Below, piece by piece: positions 28,062-37,043 of a DNA stretch of 64,000 bases; the first letter of the stretch is position 1; the number at the start of each line of letters is the position of its first letter. A program made the position numbers and the translations under genes. Under the pieces are notes generated by a model. It saw nothing but the letters and a program-made list of their open reading frames with translations. It was not told where the DNA came from and did no database searches. Source of the DNA: Sphingobium fluviale (GTDB lineage Bacteria; Pseudomonadota; Alphaproteobacteria; Sphingomonadales; Sphingomonadaceae); the NCBI RefSeq assembly GCF_004122115.1, contig NZ_SBKP01000010.1, forward strand, positions 1 to 64,000, given 5' to 3'.

Positions 28062-29630
28062 ATGCAGACCGTTGAGACGTTGAACGAAGGCCTGAAGCGC
28101 GCCTACACCCTCACCATTTCCGCTGGCGACATTGACGCGCGCGTGGACCGCGAAGTGGCGAACATCGCCCCGCAGATCCGCATGCCCGGCTTCCGCCCCG
28201 GCAAGGTGCCCGCCAACCTCATCCGCAAGATGCATGGCGAGCGGTTGCAGGCAGAGGCGCTCAACACCTCCATTCAGGAAGGTGTGCAGAAGGTCATTGC
28301 CGACAACAAGCTGCGCCCCGCGATGCAGCCTGCCGTTGAGCTGGACGAGGGCTTTGCCTTTGGCAAGGATGCCGAGGTGAAGATCTCGCTGGAAGTTCTG
28401 CCTGAGATCGCCGCGCCCAAGGTCGAGGATCTCGGCCTCAAGCTGGAACGGCTGGCGGTGGCGGTCGAGGACGCGGCCGTGGACGAAGCGGTGAACCGCA
28501 TTGCCGAGCAGCAGAACGCGTTTGCCCCGCATAAGGATGGCGCCAAAGCCAAGACCGGCGACATCGTGGTGATGGACTTTGCCGGTAAGGTTGATGGCGT
28601 CGCGTTTGACGGCGGCACCGGCGAGGGCATGAAGATCGAGATCGGATCGGGCAACCTCATCCCCGGCTTTGAGGATCAGCTGATCGGCCTCAAGGTGGGC
28701 GACGAGAAGGTCGTCTCCGTCACTTTCCCGGAAGACTATAATGTCGAGACGTTGAAGGGCAAACCCGCGACATTCGACATCACCGTCACCGCGCTGCTCG
28801 ACAAGAGCAAGCCGCAGGCGGATGACGAGTTCGCCAAGTCGCTCGGCCTCGAAGGGATTGAGCAGCTGCGCGAGCTGATGAAGGGCCAGATCGAGCAGGA
28901 GCATAACGGCCTCACCCGCACTCATATGAAGCGCAAGCTGCTCGATCAGCTCGCTTCCAGCCATGATTTCGATGTGCCTCCATCCATGGTGGAGGCAGAG
29001 TTCAACCAGATCTGGGCGCAGCTGGAGCATGAAGCGGGCCACGAGGAAGACAAGGACGCCGCGCTGGCCGAGCTGGAGAAGGACAAGGACGAGTATCGCG
29101 GCATCGCCGTGCGCCGCGTGCGCCTCGGCTTGCTGCTTTCCGAGATCGGCCAGGCCAATGGCATCGCGGTGAACGACCGCGAGATGCAGATGCTGGTGCA
29201 ACAGGCGGCCCAGCAATATCGTCCGCAGGACCGCGAGCGCTTTGTGCAATATATTCAGAACGAGCCGATGGCCGCTGCCCAGCTGCGTGCGCCGCTCTAT
29301 GAGGACAAGGTAGTCGACTTCCTGTTCGACAAGGCCGAGATCACCGAGCGCACCGTGACCAAGGCCGAGCTGGAAGCCGCGATCGAGGCGGAAGACGGCG
29401 AGACGAAGGGCCATGTGCATGGGCCAGATTGCGGCCATGATCATGACCATGATCACAAGCCCGCGAAAAAGGCCGCCGCCAAGAAGGCCGCTCCTGCTGA
29501 AGGCGAGGCTGAAGCCAAGCCGGTGAAGAAGGCAGCGGCGAAGAAGACGGAAAGCGCCGAGGGTGAGGCGGAGGCCAAGCCAGCGAAGAAGGCTGCGCCC
29601 AAAAAGACCGCCAAGGCCGAGGCTGAATAA
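28062..29630 (+). CDS. tig: Trigger factor (ribosome-associated chaperone) with His-rich tail
   Basis: A 522-residue trigger factor, the chaperone that meets nascent chains at the tunnel exit. The ribosome-binding domain has the signature MPGFRPGKVPANLIRKMHG. An FKBP-type domain follows (GDIVVMDFAGKVDG, GEGMKIEIGSGNLIPGFEDQL, VSVTFPEDYN), then the helical C-terminal domain. The family is usually 430-490 residues. From about residue 450 there is an added tail: GHVHGPDCGHDHDHDH and then two or three Lys/Ala/Glu repeats. The ATG at 28062 (MQTVETLNEGLKR) is preferred to a TTG at 28047. It sits about 1.1 kb before clpP-clpX, a common alphaproteobacterial grouping. Confidence 0.96.
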   Translation: MQTVETLNEGLKRAYTLTISAGDIDARVDREVANIAPQIRMPGFRPGKVPANLIRKMHGERLQAEALNTSIQEGVQKVIADNKLRPAMQPAVELDEGFAFGKDAEVKISLEVLPEIAAPKVEDLGLKLERLAVAVEDAAVDEAVNRIAEQQNAFAPHKDGAKAKTGDIVVMDFAGKVDGVAFDGGTGEGMKIEIGSGNLIPGFEDQLIGLKVGDEKVVSVTFPEDYNVETLKGKPATFDITVTALLDKSKPQADDEFAKSLGLEGIEQLRELMKGQIEQEHNGLTRTHMKRKLLDQLASSHDFDVPPSMVEAEFNQIWAQLEHEAGHEEDKDAALAELEKDKDEYRGIAVRRVRLGLLLSEIGQANGIAVNDREMQMLVQQAAQQYRPQDRERFVQYIQNEPMAAAQLRAPLYEDKVVDFLFDKAEITERTVTKAELEAAIEAEDGETKGHVHGPDCGHDHDHDHKPAKKAAAKKAAPAEGEAEAKPVKKAAAKKTESAEGEAEAKPAKKAAPKKTAKAEAE

Positions 29631-29651
29631 GCCCGCGGTGACGGCTCGCGC

Positions 29652-30644
29652 ATGATTCCCGGCGGCGCATCGGATGGCTCGGCATGGCCGGCTGTGCGGT
29701 TGCCCGCCGGAGTGCGGGTCGCGGTACTGCTCCCCTGCTACAACGAGGCGGGCGCCATCGCGCAGACGGTGGCGCAGTTTCGCGCGGCGCTGCCGAGCGC
29801 GGCGATTTATGTCTATGACAACAACAGCACGGACGGTAGCCGGGAGCTGGCGGCGCAAGCCGGGGCTATCGTGCGGCAGGTGCGGCAACAGGGCAAGGGC
29901 CATGTCGTGCGGCGGATGTTTGCTGATGTGGACGCCGACATCTATGTGATGGCAGATGGCGACGCGACCTATGAGGCGTCCGCCGCACCCGGCATGATCG
30001 GCATGATGCTGGAGCACAATTTCGACATGGTTGTGGGTGCACGGCGCACAGAAGTCGAAGCCGCTTACCGGCGCGGCCATCGCCTGGGCAATGCAATGCT
30101 GACCGGCCTGCTCAAAAGCCTGTTTGGCCGCACCTTTACCGATATTCTCTCAGGCTATCGCGTGTTTTCCCGCCGCTTCGTCAAGAGCTTTCCGGTGCTC
30201 TCCTCCGGCTTCGAGATCGAGACGGAGATGAGCGTCCACGCGCTGGAACTTGCGATGCCCGTGACGGAGCATGTAACGGCCTATGCCGCGCGGCCTGAGG
30301 GATCGACTTCCAAACTCTCCACCTATCGCGACGGCTGGCGGATTTTACGCACGATCATCACACTCTATCGGGTCGAGCGGCCGATCTGGTTCTTTGGCTT
30401 TGTCGGCGGGTTGTTTGCGGCCGTGGCGCTCGGCCTCGCGGTGCCGCTGTTGCTCACCTATCTGGAAACCGGCCTAGTGCCGCGGTTCCCCACCGCGATC
30501 CTCGTGACCGGCATGATGATCATCGCCGTGCTCAGCTTCATGTGCGGCCTGATTCTCGATACGGTGGTGCGCGGGCGGCGCGAGGTGAAAAGGCTTGCGT
30601 ATCTAGGCCACAGCGCCCCAGCGGATTTATCGATCGGGCAATAA
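29652..30644 (+). CDS. Family 2 glycosyltransferase, membrane-anchored (dolichyl-phosphate mannosyltransferase-like)
   Basis: A 330-residue GT2 enzyme. VAVLLPCYNEAGAIA, IYVYDNNSTDGS, VMADGDATYEA (DxD-type) and LSGYRVFSRRFVKSFP mark a polyprenyl-phosphate-type sugar transferase. Two C-terminal helices (residues about 245-270 and 280-305) anchor it in the membrane with a short basic end. It would transfer a sugar from a nucleotide to a lipid carrier or nascent glycan; the donor is not readable. It lies 21 bases after tig on the same strand, inserted between tig and clpP. Confidence 0.87.
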   Translation: MIPGGASDGSAWPAVRLPAGVRVAVLLPCYNEAGAIAQTVAQFRAALPSAAIYVYDNNSTDGSRELAAQAGAIVRQVRQQGKGHVVRRMFADVDADIYVMADGDATYEASAAPGMIGMMLEHNFDMVVGARRTEVEAAYRRGHRLGNAMLTGLLKSLFGRTFTDILSGYRVFSRRFVKSFPVLSSGFEIETEMSVHALELAMPVTEHVTAYAARPEGSTSKLSTYRDGWRILRTIITLYRVERPIWFFGFVGGLFAAVALGLAVPLLLTYLETGLVPRFPTAILVTGMMIIAVLSFMCGLILDTVVRGRREVKRLAYLGHSAPADLSIGQ

Positions 30645-30750
30645 TCCTGCATTAACGGGTGGTCATTAGAGTGGGGTGCGGGAAAGCCCCTTGAACCTGC
30701 CTCGTTTTGGCACGATGTAGGCGAAGCACAACACCGTCTGAAAGAGCATC

Positions 30751-31386
30751 ATGCACAATAGCACTTTTGATCCGATGGCCGCGCTGGTCCCCGTCGTTAT
30801 CGAACAATCCAACCGGGGCGAACGCAGCTTCGACATCTATTCCCGCCTGCTGCGCGAGCGAATCATCTTCGTAACCGGGCAGGTCGAGGATCATATGGCC
30901 TCGGTGATCGTCGCCCAGCTTCTGTTCCTCGAATCGGAGAATCCGAAAAAGGACATCTACATGTACATCAACTCGCCGGGCGGCGTGGTGACGGCGGGCA
31001 TGGCGATTTTCGACACGATGCAATATATCCGCCCCAAGGTCGGCACCGTGTGCATCGGTCAGGCGGCGAGCATGGGCAGCTTCCTGCTGGCGGCGGGCGA
31101 GCCGGGCATGCGCATCGCGCTCGCCAATGCGCGAATCATGGTGCATCAGCCGTCCGGCGGCGCGCAGGGCATGGCGTCTGACATCGAGATTCAGGCCAAG
31201 GAAATCCTGCGGATTCGCGCGCGGATGAACAGCCTCTATGCCAAGTTCACCGGCCAGCCGCTGGAGAAAATCGAAGCGGCGATGGACCGCGACACCTTCC
31301 TCGAAGCGGACGAAGCCAAAGCGTTCGGCATCGTCGATCAGGTGTTTGACAAACGGCCTGCACCGGCCGACGCAGAAGGCGCATAA
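30751..31386 (+). CDS. clpP: ATP-dependent Clp protease proteolytic subunit
   Basis: A 211-residue serine protease that forms the tetradecameric chamber used with ClpX or ClpA. The nucleophile Ser is in [14 protein letters not shown] and the catalytic His in [11 protein letters not shown]. The Asp is in the C-terminal [19 protein letters not shown]. The N-terminal [21 protein letters not shown] is the usual processed leader and axial loop. It is the first of the clpP-clpX pair. The 139-base gap before clpX holds a nested hairpin. Confidence 0.97.
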   Translation: MHNSTFDPMAALVPVVIEQSNRGERSFDIYSRLLRERIIFVTGQVEDHMASVIVAQLLFLESENPKKDIYMYINSPGGVVTAGMAIFDTMQYIRPKVGTVCIGQAASMGSFLLAAGEPGMRIALANARIMVHQPSGGAQGMASDIEIQAKEILRIRARMNSLYAKFTGQPLEKIEAAMDRDTFLEADEAKAFGIVDQVFDKRPAPADAEGA

Positions 31387-31471
31387 AGGCTTCATAAGGG
31401 TGCGTTAATCCGGGCGCGTTATTCTCCCCCTTGTGAAACATGGAAATCGCGGTCTAGGATGCCGCATATAG

Positions 31472-31510
31472 CCCGGCCAGAAAGGGCAACCTCATGTTGC
31501 CCCGGCCGGG
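31472..31510 (+). promoter_or_regulatory. Nested inverted repeat between clpP and clpX
   Basis: CCCGGCC (31472-31478) pairs with GGCCGGG (31504-31510), and inside it GGGCAAC (31484-31490) pairs with GTTGCCC (31496-31502) around CTCAT. The structure ends 15 bases before the clpX start and has no T-run. It could modulate clpX translation, process the clpP-clpX transcript, or be an operator-like palindrome. Confidence 0.45.
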
Positions 31511-31525
31511 TCAGGAAAGACAGGA

Positions 31526-32794
31526 ATGACCAAGCTGACCGGCTCTGACTCGAAAAGCACCCTCTATTGCAGCTTCTGCGGCAAGTCCCAGCATGAGGTG
31601 CGTAAGCTGATCGCGGGGCCAACCGTCTTCATCTGCGATGAGTGTGTCGAGTTGTGCAACGACATCATCCGCGAGGAGACGAAAAGCGGTCTCGTCGGCA
31701 AGAAGGATGGCGGCGTACCCACTCCGCAGGAAATCTGCGATGTGCTGGATGATTATGTCATCGGCCAGGCGCGGGCCAAGCGGGTGCTCTCGGTCGCGGT
31801 GCACAACCACTACAAGCGGCTGAACCACGGCGCCAAGGGTGCGGATGTGGAACTCGCCAAGTCGAACATCCTGCTCGTCGGCCCCACAGGCTGCGGCAAG
31901 ACGCTGTTGGCGCAAACGCTCGCCAAGACATTCGACGTGCCCTTCACGATGGCGGATGCCACGACGCTGACCGAGGCGGGCTATGTCGGTGAGGATGTCG
32001 AGAACATCATCCTGAAGCTGTTGCAGGCGTCTGACTATAATGTCGAGAAGGCGCAGCGCGGCATCGTTTATATCGACGAGATCGACAAGATCAGCCGCAA
32101 GGCCGAGAACCCCTCGATCACGCGCGACGTATCTGGTGAGGGTGTGCAGCAGGCATTGCTCAAGCTGATGGAAGGCACCACGGCCTCGGTGCCACCGCAG
32201 GGCGGGCGCAAGCATCCGCAGCAGGAGTTCCTGCAGGTCGACACCACCAACATCCTCTTCATCTGCGGTGGGGCGTTTGCGGGGCTGGAAAAGATCATCG
32301 GGGACCGGCTGGAGTCGAAGTCCATCGGTTTCGGCGCGCATGTCGCCGCGCCTGAGGAACGCCGCACGGGCGAGCTTCTCCGTCAGAGTGAACCGGAGGA
32401 TCTGCTGAAATTCGGGCTTATCCCTGAGTTTGTGGGTCGTCTGCCAGTGATCGCGACGCTGGAAGACCTCGACATTTCCGCGCTGGTCAAGATCCTGACC
32501 GAGCCGAAGAATGCGCTGGTGAAGCAATATGCCAAGCTGTTCGAGATGGAAGAGGTGGACCTTTCGTTCACCGAAGACGCGTTGACCGCCATCGCCAAGA
32601 AGGCGATCGAGCGCAAGACAGGTGCGCGCGGCCTGCGCTCGATCATCGAAGGCCTGTTGCTCGATACGATGTTCGATCTGCCTTCGATGCAGGGTGTCGC
32701 GGCTGTGGTGGTGGATAAGGATGTGGTCGATGGCCGCAAGGAGCCTGTCCGCGTGTTCGCCGAGAAGGACAAGCAGGCAGAAGACGCGGCTTAG
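31526..32794 (+). CDS. clpX: ATP-dependent Clp protease ATP-binding subunit ClpX
   Basis: A 422-residue AAA+ unfoldase. The N-terminal zinc-binding domain has four Cys (CSFCGKSQ...CDECVELC). The ATPase domain has Walker A GPTGCGKT, Walker B VYIDEIDK and the pore/sensor region. Further family motifs are [11 protein letters not shown] and [11 protein letters not shown] (sensor-type Arg), and the C-terminal small domain includes [13 protein letters not shown]. Length is normal. Ribosome-binding AGGAAAGACAGGA lies just before the ATG. ClpXP in alphaproteobacteria degrades cell-cycle regulators; no adaptor gene is adjacent. Confidence 0.98.
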   Translation: MTKLTGSDSKSTLYCSFCGKSQHEVRKLIAGPTVFICDECVELCNDIIREETKSGLVGKKDGGVPTPQEICDVLDDYVIGQARAKRVLSVAVHNHYKRLNHGAKGADVELAKSNILLVGPTGCGKTLLAQTLAKTFDVPFTMADATTLTEAGYVGEDVENIILKLLQASDYNVEKAQRGIVYIDEIDKISRKAENPSITRDVSGEGVQQALLKLMEGTTASVPPQGGRKHPQQEFLQVDTTNILFICGGAFAGLEKIIGDRLESKSIGFGAHVAAPEERRTGELLRQSEPEDLLKFGLIPEFVGRLPVIATLEDLDISALVKILTEPKNALVKQYAKLFEMEEVDLSFTEDALTAIAKKAIERKTGARGLRSIIEGLLLDTMFDLPSMQGVAAVVVDKDVVDGRKEPVRVFAEKDKQAEDAA

Positions 32795-32881
32795 GGTTTG
32801 ATCCGAAACGCGCCGCTGCTGACTTCGGATGGAGACGCGTTAGCCCTTATGAACTGCCGTTCAGCGGGATTTTGAAATCGA

Positions 32882-34249
32882 TCACGCAACCTTGCGGCTG
32901 AACTCGCTCGATGCGTCACGCAGCTTGCCGAGCATTGTCTGTGCCGTGGCAAAGCCTTGTTCTAGATCATCAATCTCGCACGCCACCACTTCGGTATCGC
33001 GGCGGATGGCGGCGATGGTGCCGGACATCGAATCCGCCGCCAAAGCCGTTTCATCGACGGCGGCAGTAATCATGGTCACGGTCTGCGCCTGCTGCTCCAT
33101 CGAAAGGCGGATGCGCTCGGCACTGTCCTGCACATCGCTCACCGTCTCGCGGATGCGCTGGTTGGTATCGACCGACTGACGGGTAGAGCTTTGGATGGCG
33201 GCGATCTTGCCGGCAATATCGTCGGTCGCGCGGGCGGTCTGGCTGGCGAGCGATTTCACCTCCTGCGCCACCACCGCAAAGCCGCGCCCGGCATCGCCCG
33301 CGCGGGCCGCCTCGATCGTGGCATTGAGGGCGAGCAGATTGGTCTGCCCCGCAATATCGCGGATGAGGCCTAGGATCGATTCGATCGCCTTGGCATGATC
33401 TGACAGCGTGGCAGACATTGACACCGCTTCGCCCGCCTGAAGGCTGGCGCGTTGCGCAACTTCGGCGGAGTTTTCGACCTGCGCGCGCGTCTCGTCGATG
33501 GCGCGGATGAGGCCGGCGGAGATATGCGCCGCCTCGCGCATAGCTAGGGCAGATTGCTCCGCCGCGGCGGCAACTTCGGATACCTTGTCGAGCATGCCGC
33601 GCGTCGCATCGGACGCATGCTTGGCCTGATCGCGCAGGCCTTCGCCAAAGCGCGACGCATCGCCCACCTCGCCCGCAATCCGCTTTTCAAACAGCTCGCC
33701 ATAGCGTTTGCGATCTTCGACATCCTCGCGCGACTGTTCTTCCGCGATAAAGGCGCACATCATCTCCGCTTCAATAAGACCCATACGCATCAGGCTCTGG
33801 AGTAGGCGATGACACCCGGCACTATCGTCAGGCATATGGTGACGGAGGCTGTCCGCGATCGTTTCCTGCGCTGCGCTCAATGCTGCGAGCATGGAGCGGA
33901 ACGGAATCTTGTGCTTGCGAGCATGCAGCACGCACTGCCGCACGGATTGCGCCCAGGCGCTTTCCTCGAATGCGACGAACTTCACATGCATGTAGCGTTC
34001 GGTTTCGGCGCGCAGGGCCATGAGCGCATCGGAGGAGAGAATGGCATCGAGCCCGGAATGGCCGACATAATAGGAATAAAAGGCATGCGCGGCGGCGCTG
34101 TCCTGTTCGGTCACGGCCCAGATTTGACGAGCATCCGCCGCCAGCCGGGCCTGCGGATCAAACTCCGCCAGCCTCTCCCGCATATCGATATTCGCCGATT
34201 GCGCTTCGTTCACCGGCATCATGATCCTGTCCGCCCACTGGTGTTTCAT
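32882..34249 (-). CDS. Soluble methyl-accepting chemotaxis protein with protoglobin-like sensor
   Basis: A 455-residue chemoreceptor with no membrane segment. Residues about 40-170 are helical and resemble a globin-coupled sensor: [38 protein letters not shown], then [16 protein letters not shown]. There His109 occupies the position of the proximal haem ligand (the usual H-x-R-I-G motif is altered). From about residue 200 it is a methyl-accepting signalling domain with the hairpin tip [22 protein letters not shown] infer gas (oxygen) sensing and cytoplasmic signalling. Haem binding is uncertain because the sensor is divergent. No che genes are adjacent. Confidence 0.8.
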   Translation of the reverse strand: MKHQWADRIMMPVNEAQSANIDMRERLAEFDPQARLAADARQIWAVTEQDSAAAHAFYSYYVGHSGLDAILSSDALMALRAETERYMHVKFVAFEESAWAQSVRQCVLHARKHKIPFRSMLAALSAAQETIADSLRHHMPDDSAGCHRLLQSLMRMGLIEAEMMCAFIAEEQSREDVEDRKRYGELFEKRIAGEVGDASRFGEGLRDQAKHASDATRGMLDKVSEVAAAAEQSALAMREAAHISAGLIRAIDETRAQVENSAEVAQRASLQAGEAVSMSATLSDHAKAIESILGLIRDIAGQTNLLALNATIEAARAGDAGRGFAVVAQEVKSLASQTARATDDIAGKIAAIQSSTRQSVDTNQRIRETVSDVQDSAERIRLSMEQQAQTVTMITAAVDETALAADSMSGTIAAIRRDTEVVACEIDDLEQGFATAQTMLGKLRDASSEFSRKVA

Positions 34250-34407
34250 AAAGTCTCACGCGATTTTAGGGAACCATAGTGCCGACAGGTTAATCTTTCA
34301 TTATCCATAACCTGTGCTGCGGCCACGCGCTGCATCAGAGTTTGCACCTGCGGTAAGTGCGCGCTAAAGGAGCCTGATTCTGGTTGTTACAGGGGAATGA
34401 GACCGGC

Positions 34408-34815
34408 ATGGCTCAGGCACAAAAAGGCGCGAAAAATCGGCCATTATCGCCGCATCTGGGGATTTGGCGCTGGGGACCGCATATGGCGATCTCGATCCTG
34501 CATCGCATCACCGGAGATGGGCTGGCGATTGTCGGCGCGATGGGCCTCGTATGGTGGCTGGTCGCAGCGGCGACTGGTGCAGAAGCCTACGCAACATTCC
34601 TGATCTGCGCTACCAGCCCTATCGGCTATGTCGTGATGATCGGCCTCACTTGGGCCTTTTTCCAGCACCTGCTCTCCGGCCTGCGCCATTTCGTGCTGGA
34701 TATGGGTGCGGGCTATGAGTTGCAGACCAACAAGACCTGGTCCGTGCTGTTGCCATTGCTCGCCATCGTCATCACGGCGAGCATCTGGCTGATGATTTTT
34801 GCGAGGGAAATCTGA
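34408..34815 (+). CDS. sdhC: Succinate dehydrogenase cytochrome b556 subunit
   Basis: A 135-residue, three-helix membrane anchor of complex II. Family blocks are RPLSPHL at the N-terminus, SILHRITGDGL (quinone-site Ser and Arg) and HLLSGLRHFVLDMG, which holds the axial haem-ligand His. The ATG at 34408 is preferred over an in-frame TTG at 34384; GGGGAATGAG lies upstream. It is the first of three genes sdhC-sdhD-sdhA, separated from sdhD by three bases. Confidence 0.95.
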   Translation: MAQAQKGAKNRPLSPHLGIWRWGPHMAISILHRITGDGLAIVGAMGLVWWLVAAATGAEAYATFLICATSPIGYVVMIGLTWAFFQHLLSGLRHFVLDMGAGYELQTNKTWSVLLPLLAIVITASIWLMIFAREI

Positions 34816-34818
34816 ACC

Positions 34819-35211
34819 ATGGGTAACGGCACCTCCATCGGCCGCGTGCGTGGCCTCGGCTCTGCCAAATCGGGCGCGCATCATTGGATAGTCCAGCGCT
34901 TTACCGCGGTAGGCAACCTTCTGCTCGTTTTGTGGCTGATCTTCTCGATCCTCCAGATGCCCGGCCTCGATTATGAAAGCGTTGTCGGCTGGCTCTCGCA
35001 ACCGCTGGTCGCGGTGCCGATGGCGCTGATGCTGGTCAGCATTTTCTGGCACCTCAAGCTCGGCCTTCAGGTGCTGATCGAGGATTATGTCCATGACGAC
35101 GGCTTGAAGTTCGTCGCCATCATGGCGCTCAATTTTTATGCAATTGGCGGGGCCGCTCTCGGCATTTTCGCCATCGCCAAAATCGCATTTACGGGGGGCG
35201 CTGCGGCATGA
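34819..35211 (+). CDS. sdhD: Succinate dehydrogenase membrane anchor subunit
   Basis: A 130-residue, three-helix anchor. The N-terminal [25 protein letters not shown] includes the conserved S-A-K-x-G and Q-R motifs. The second helix [20 protein letters not shown] provides the haem-ligand His and the D-Y quinone-site residues. The third helix ends at the C-terminus. Its stop overlaps the sdhA start as ATGA, so translation of the two is probably coupled. Confidence 0.95.
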   Translation: MGNGTSIGRVRGLGSAKSGAHHWIVQRFTAVGNLLLVLWLIFSILQMPGLDYESVVGWLSQPLVAVPMALMLVSIFWHLKLGLQVLIEDYVHDDGLKFVAIMALNFYAIGGAALGIFAIAKIAFTGGAAA

Positions 35212-37025
35212 CCGAAGCCTACAAGATCATCGACCATATCTATGACACTGTGGTCGTCGGCGCGGGCGGATCGGGCCTGCGCGCTACCATGGGCAGCGCG
35301 GAAGCAGGCCTCAAGACCGCGTGCATCACCAAGGTGTTCCCGACGCGCAGCCACACGGTTGCGGCGCAGGGCGGCATTGCGGCGTCGTTGTGCAACAACA
35401 CGCCGGACCACTGGACCTGGCACATGTATGACACCGTCAAGGGGTCTGACTGGCTGGGCGATCAGGACGCAATCGAATATATGGTGCGTGAGGCGCCAGC
35501 CGCGGTATACGAGCTGGAGCACGCGGGCGTGCCCTTCAGCCGCAATGCCGATGGCACGATCTATCAGCGTCCGTTCGGCGGCCACATGCAGAACATGGGC
35601 GCGGGCCCACCGGTGCAGCGCACCTGCGCCGCCGCCGATCGTACCGGCCACGCGATGCTGCATGCGCTCTATCAACAGAGCCTCAAATATGCGGCGGATT
35701 TCTACATCGAATATTTCGCCATCGACCTCATCATGGAAAATGGCGAATGCCGGGGCGTGATCGCGCTGTGCATGGAGGATGGCTCCATTCACCGTTTCCG
35801 CAGCCAGGCGGTTGTGCTGGCGACTGGCGGCTATGGCCGTGCCTATTTCTCTGCAACCTCGGCGCACACCTGCACGGGTGACGGTGGCGGCATGGTGCTG
35901 CGCGCGGGCCTGCCATTGCAGGATCTGGAGTTCGTACAATTTCACCCCACCGGCATATATGGCGCGGGCGTGCTCATCACCGAGGGTGCGCGCGGTGAGG
36001 GCGGCTATCTGACGAACTCGGAAGGCGAGCGCTTCATGGAGCGCTATGCCCCCTCCGCCAAGGATCTCGCGAGCCGCGACGTCGTTTCCCGCTCGATGGC
36101 GATGGAGATGCGCGAAGGGCGCGGCGTCGGCCCGAACAAGGACCATATCTATCTGCACCTCGATCATATCGACCCGAAGGTGCTGGCCGAGCGTCTGCCC
36201 GGCATCACGGAAAGCGGCAAGATTTTCGCGGGTGTAGATCTTACGCGCCAGCCGCTGCCCGTCTGCCCGACGGTGCACTATAATATGGGCGGCATCCCGT
36301 GCAATTATCACGGGCAGGTCGTCACCAAGGTGGGCGATGACCCGGAAGTGGTTGTCCCCGGCCTCTATGCGGTGGGCGAGGCGGCCTGCGTTTCCGTCCA
36401 CGGCGCGAACCGGCTCGGCTCCAACTCGCTGATCGACCTTGTGGTTTTTGGCCGCGCGACTGGCCTGCACTTGAAGGAAACGCTGAAGCCCAATGCCGCG
36501 CAAAAGCCGCTGCCCAAGGACAGTGCAGACCTCGCGCTCGGCAGGCTCGATCATTTCCGCAACGCTTCGGGTGGTTCCTCCACCGCCGAGGTGCGCCTGG
36601 ACATGCAGCGCACGATGCAAAAGCATGCCGCCGTGTTCCGCGACAGCGCGCTACTCTCTGAAGGCGTGCAGCGTATGGAACAGGTCAACAAGCGCCTAAG
36701 CGATGTACGCGTGTCTGACCGCAGCCTGGTCTGGAACACCGACCTGGTCGAGACGCTGGAGCTGGACAATCTGATGTCTCAAGCGGTCTGCACCATGGTC
36801 GGCGCCGAAGCCCGCAAGGAATCGCGCGGTGCGCATGCACACGAAGACTTCCCCAACCGCGATGACGCGAACTGGATGAAGCACACCGTGAGCTGGTTTG
36901 ATGGCTGGGGTGGAGGCGCCAAGGGCAGCGGCACGGGCAAGGTTACGCTCGATTACCGACCGGTGCATGATTATACGCTCACCGACGAGGTGGAGTATAT
37001 CCAGCCCAAGGCGCGCGTCTATTAA
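35208..37025 (+). CDS. sdhA: Succinate dehydrogenase flavoprotein subunit
   Basis: A 605-residue catalytic subunit that oxidises succinate to fumarate with covalently bound FAD. The dinucleotide fold [12 protein letters not shown] is near residue 15, followed by the FAD-attachment block [16 protein letters not shown]. The active-site [21 protein letters not shown], the [13 protein letters not shown] region and the capping C-terminal domain are all intact. The next gene is convergent, so the iron-sulfur subunit gene sdhB is not in its usual place after sdhA and not elsewhere in the window. Confidence 0.97.
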   Translation: MTEAYKIIDHIYDTVVVGAGGSGLRATMGSAEAGLKTACITKVFPTRSHTVAAQGGIAASLCNNTPDHWTWHMYDTVKGSDWLGDQDAIEYMVREAPAAVYELEHAGVPFSRNADGTIYQRPFGGHMQNMGAGPPVQRTCAAADRTGHAMLHALYQQSLKYAADFYIEYFAIDLIMENGECRGVIALCMEDGSIHRFRSQAVVLATGGYGRAYFSATSAHTCTGDGGGMVLRAGLPLQDLEFVQFHPTGIYGAGVLITEGARGEGGYLTNSEGERFMERYAPSAKDLASRDVVSRSMAMEMREGRGVGPNKDHIYLHLDHIDPKVLAERLPGITESGKIFAGVDLTRQPLPVCPTVHYNMGGIPCNYHGQVVTKVGDDPEVVVPGLYAVGEAACVSVHGANRLGSNSLIDLVVFGRATGLHLKETLKPNAAQKPLPKDSADLALGRLDHFRNASGGSSTAEVRLDMQRTMQKHAAVFRDSALLSEGVQRMEQVNKRLSDVRVSDRSLVWNTDLVETLELDNLMSQAVCTMVGAEARKESRGAHAHEDFPNRDDANWMKHTVSWFDGWGGGAKGSGTGKVTLDYRPVHDYTLTDEVEYIQPKARVY

Positions 37026-37043
37026 GCGTATAGGCAAGCGCGC

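Noticed and set aside
27954..30080. 708-codon minus-strand frame over tig
   Set aside because: Shadow of tig and the next gene; composition dominated by His/Leu/Arg with no domain.
32795..32881. Inverted repeats (TCCGAA/TTCGGA) after clpX as a terminator
   Set aside because: The arms are short, interleaved with other repeats and not followed by a T-run on either strand.
35136..36626. 496-codon minus-strand frame over sdhA
   Set aside because: Antisense to intact sdhD/sdhA, no family features.
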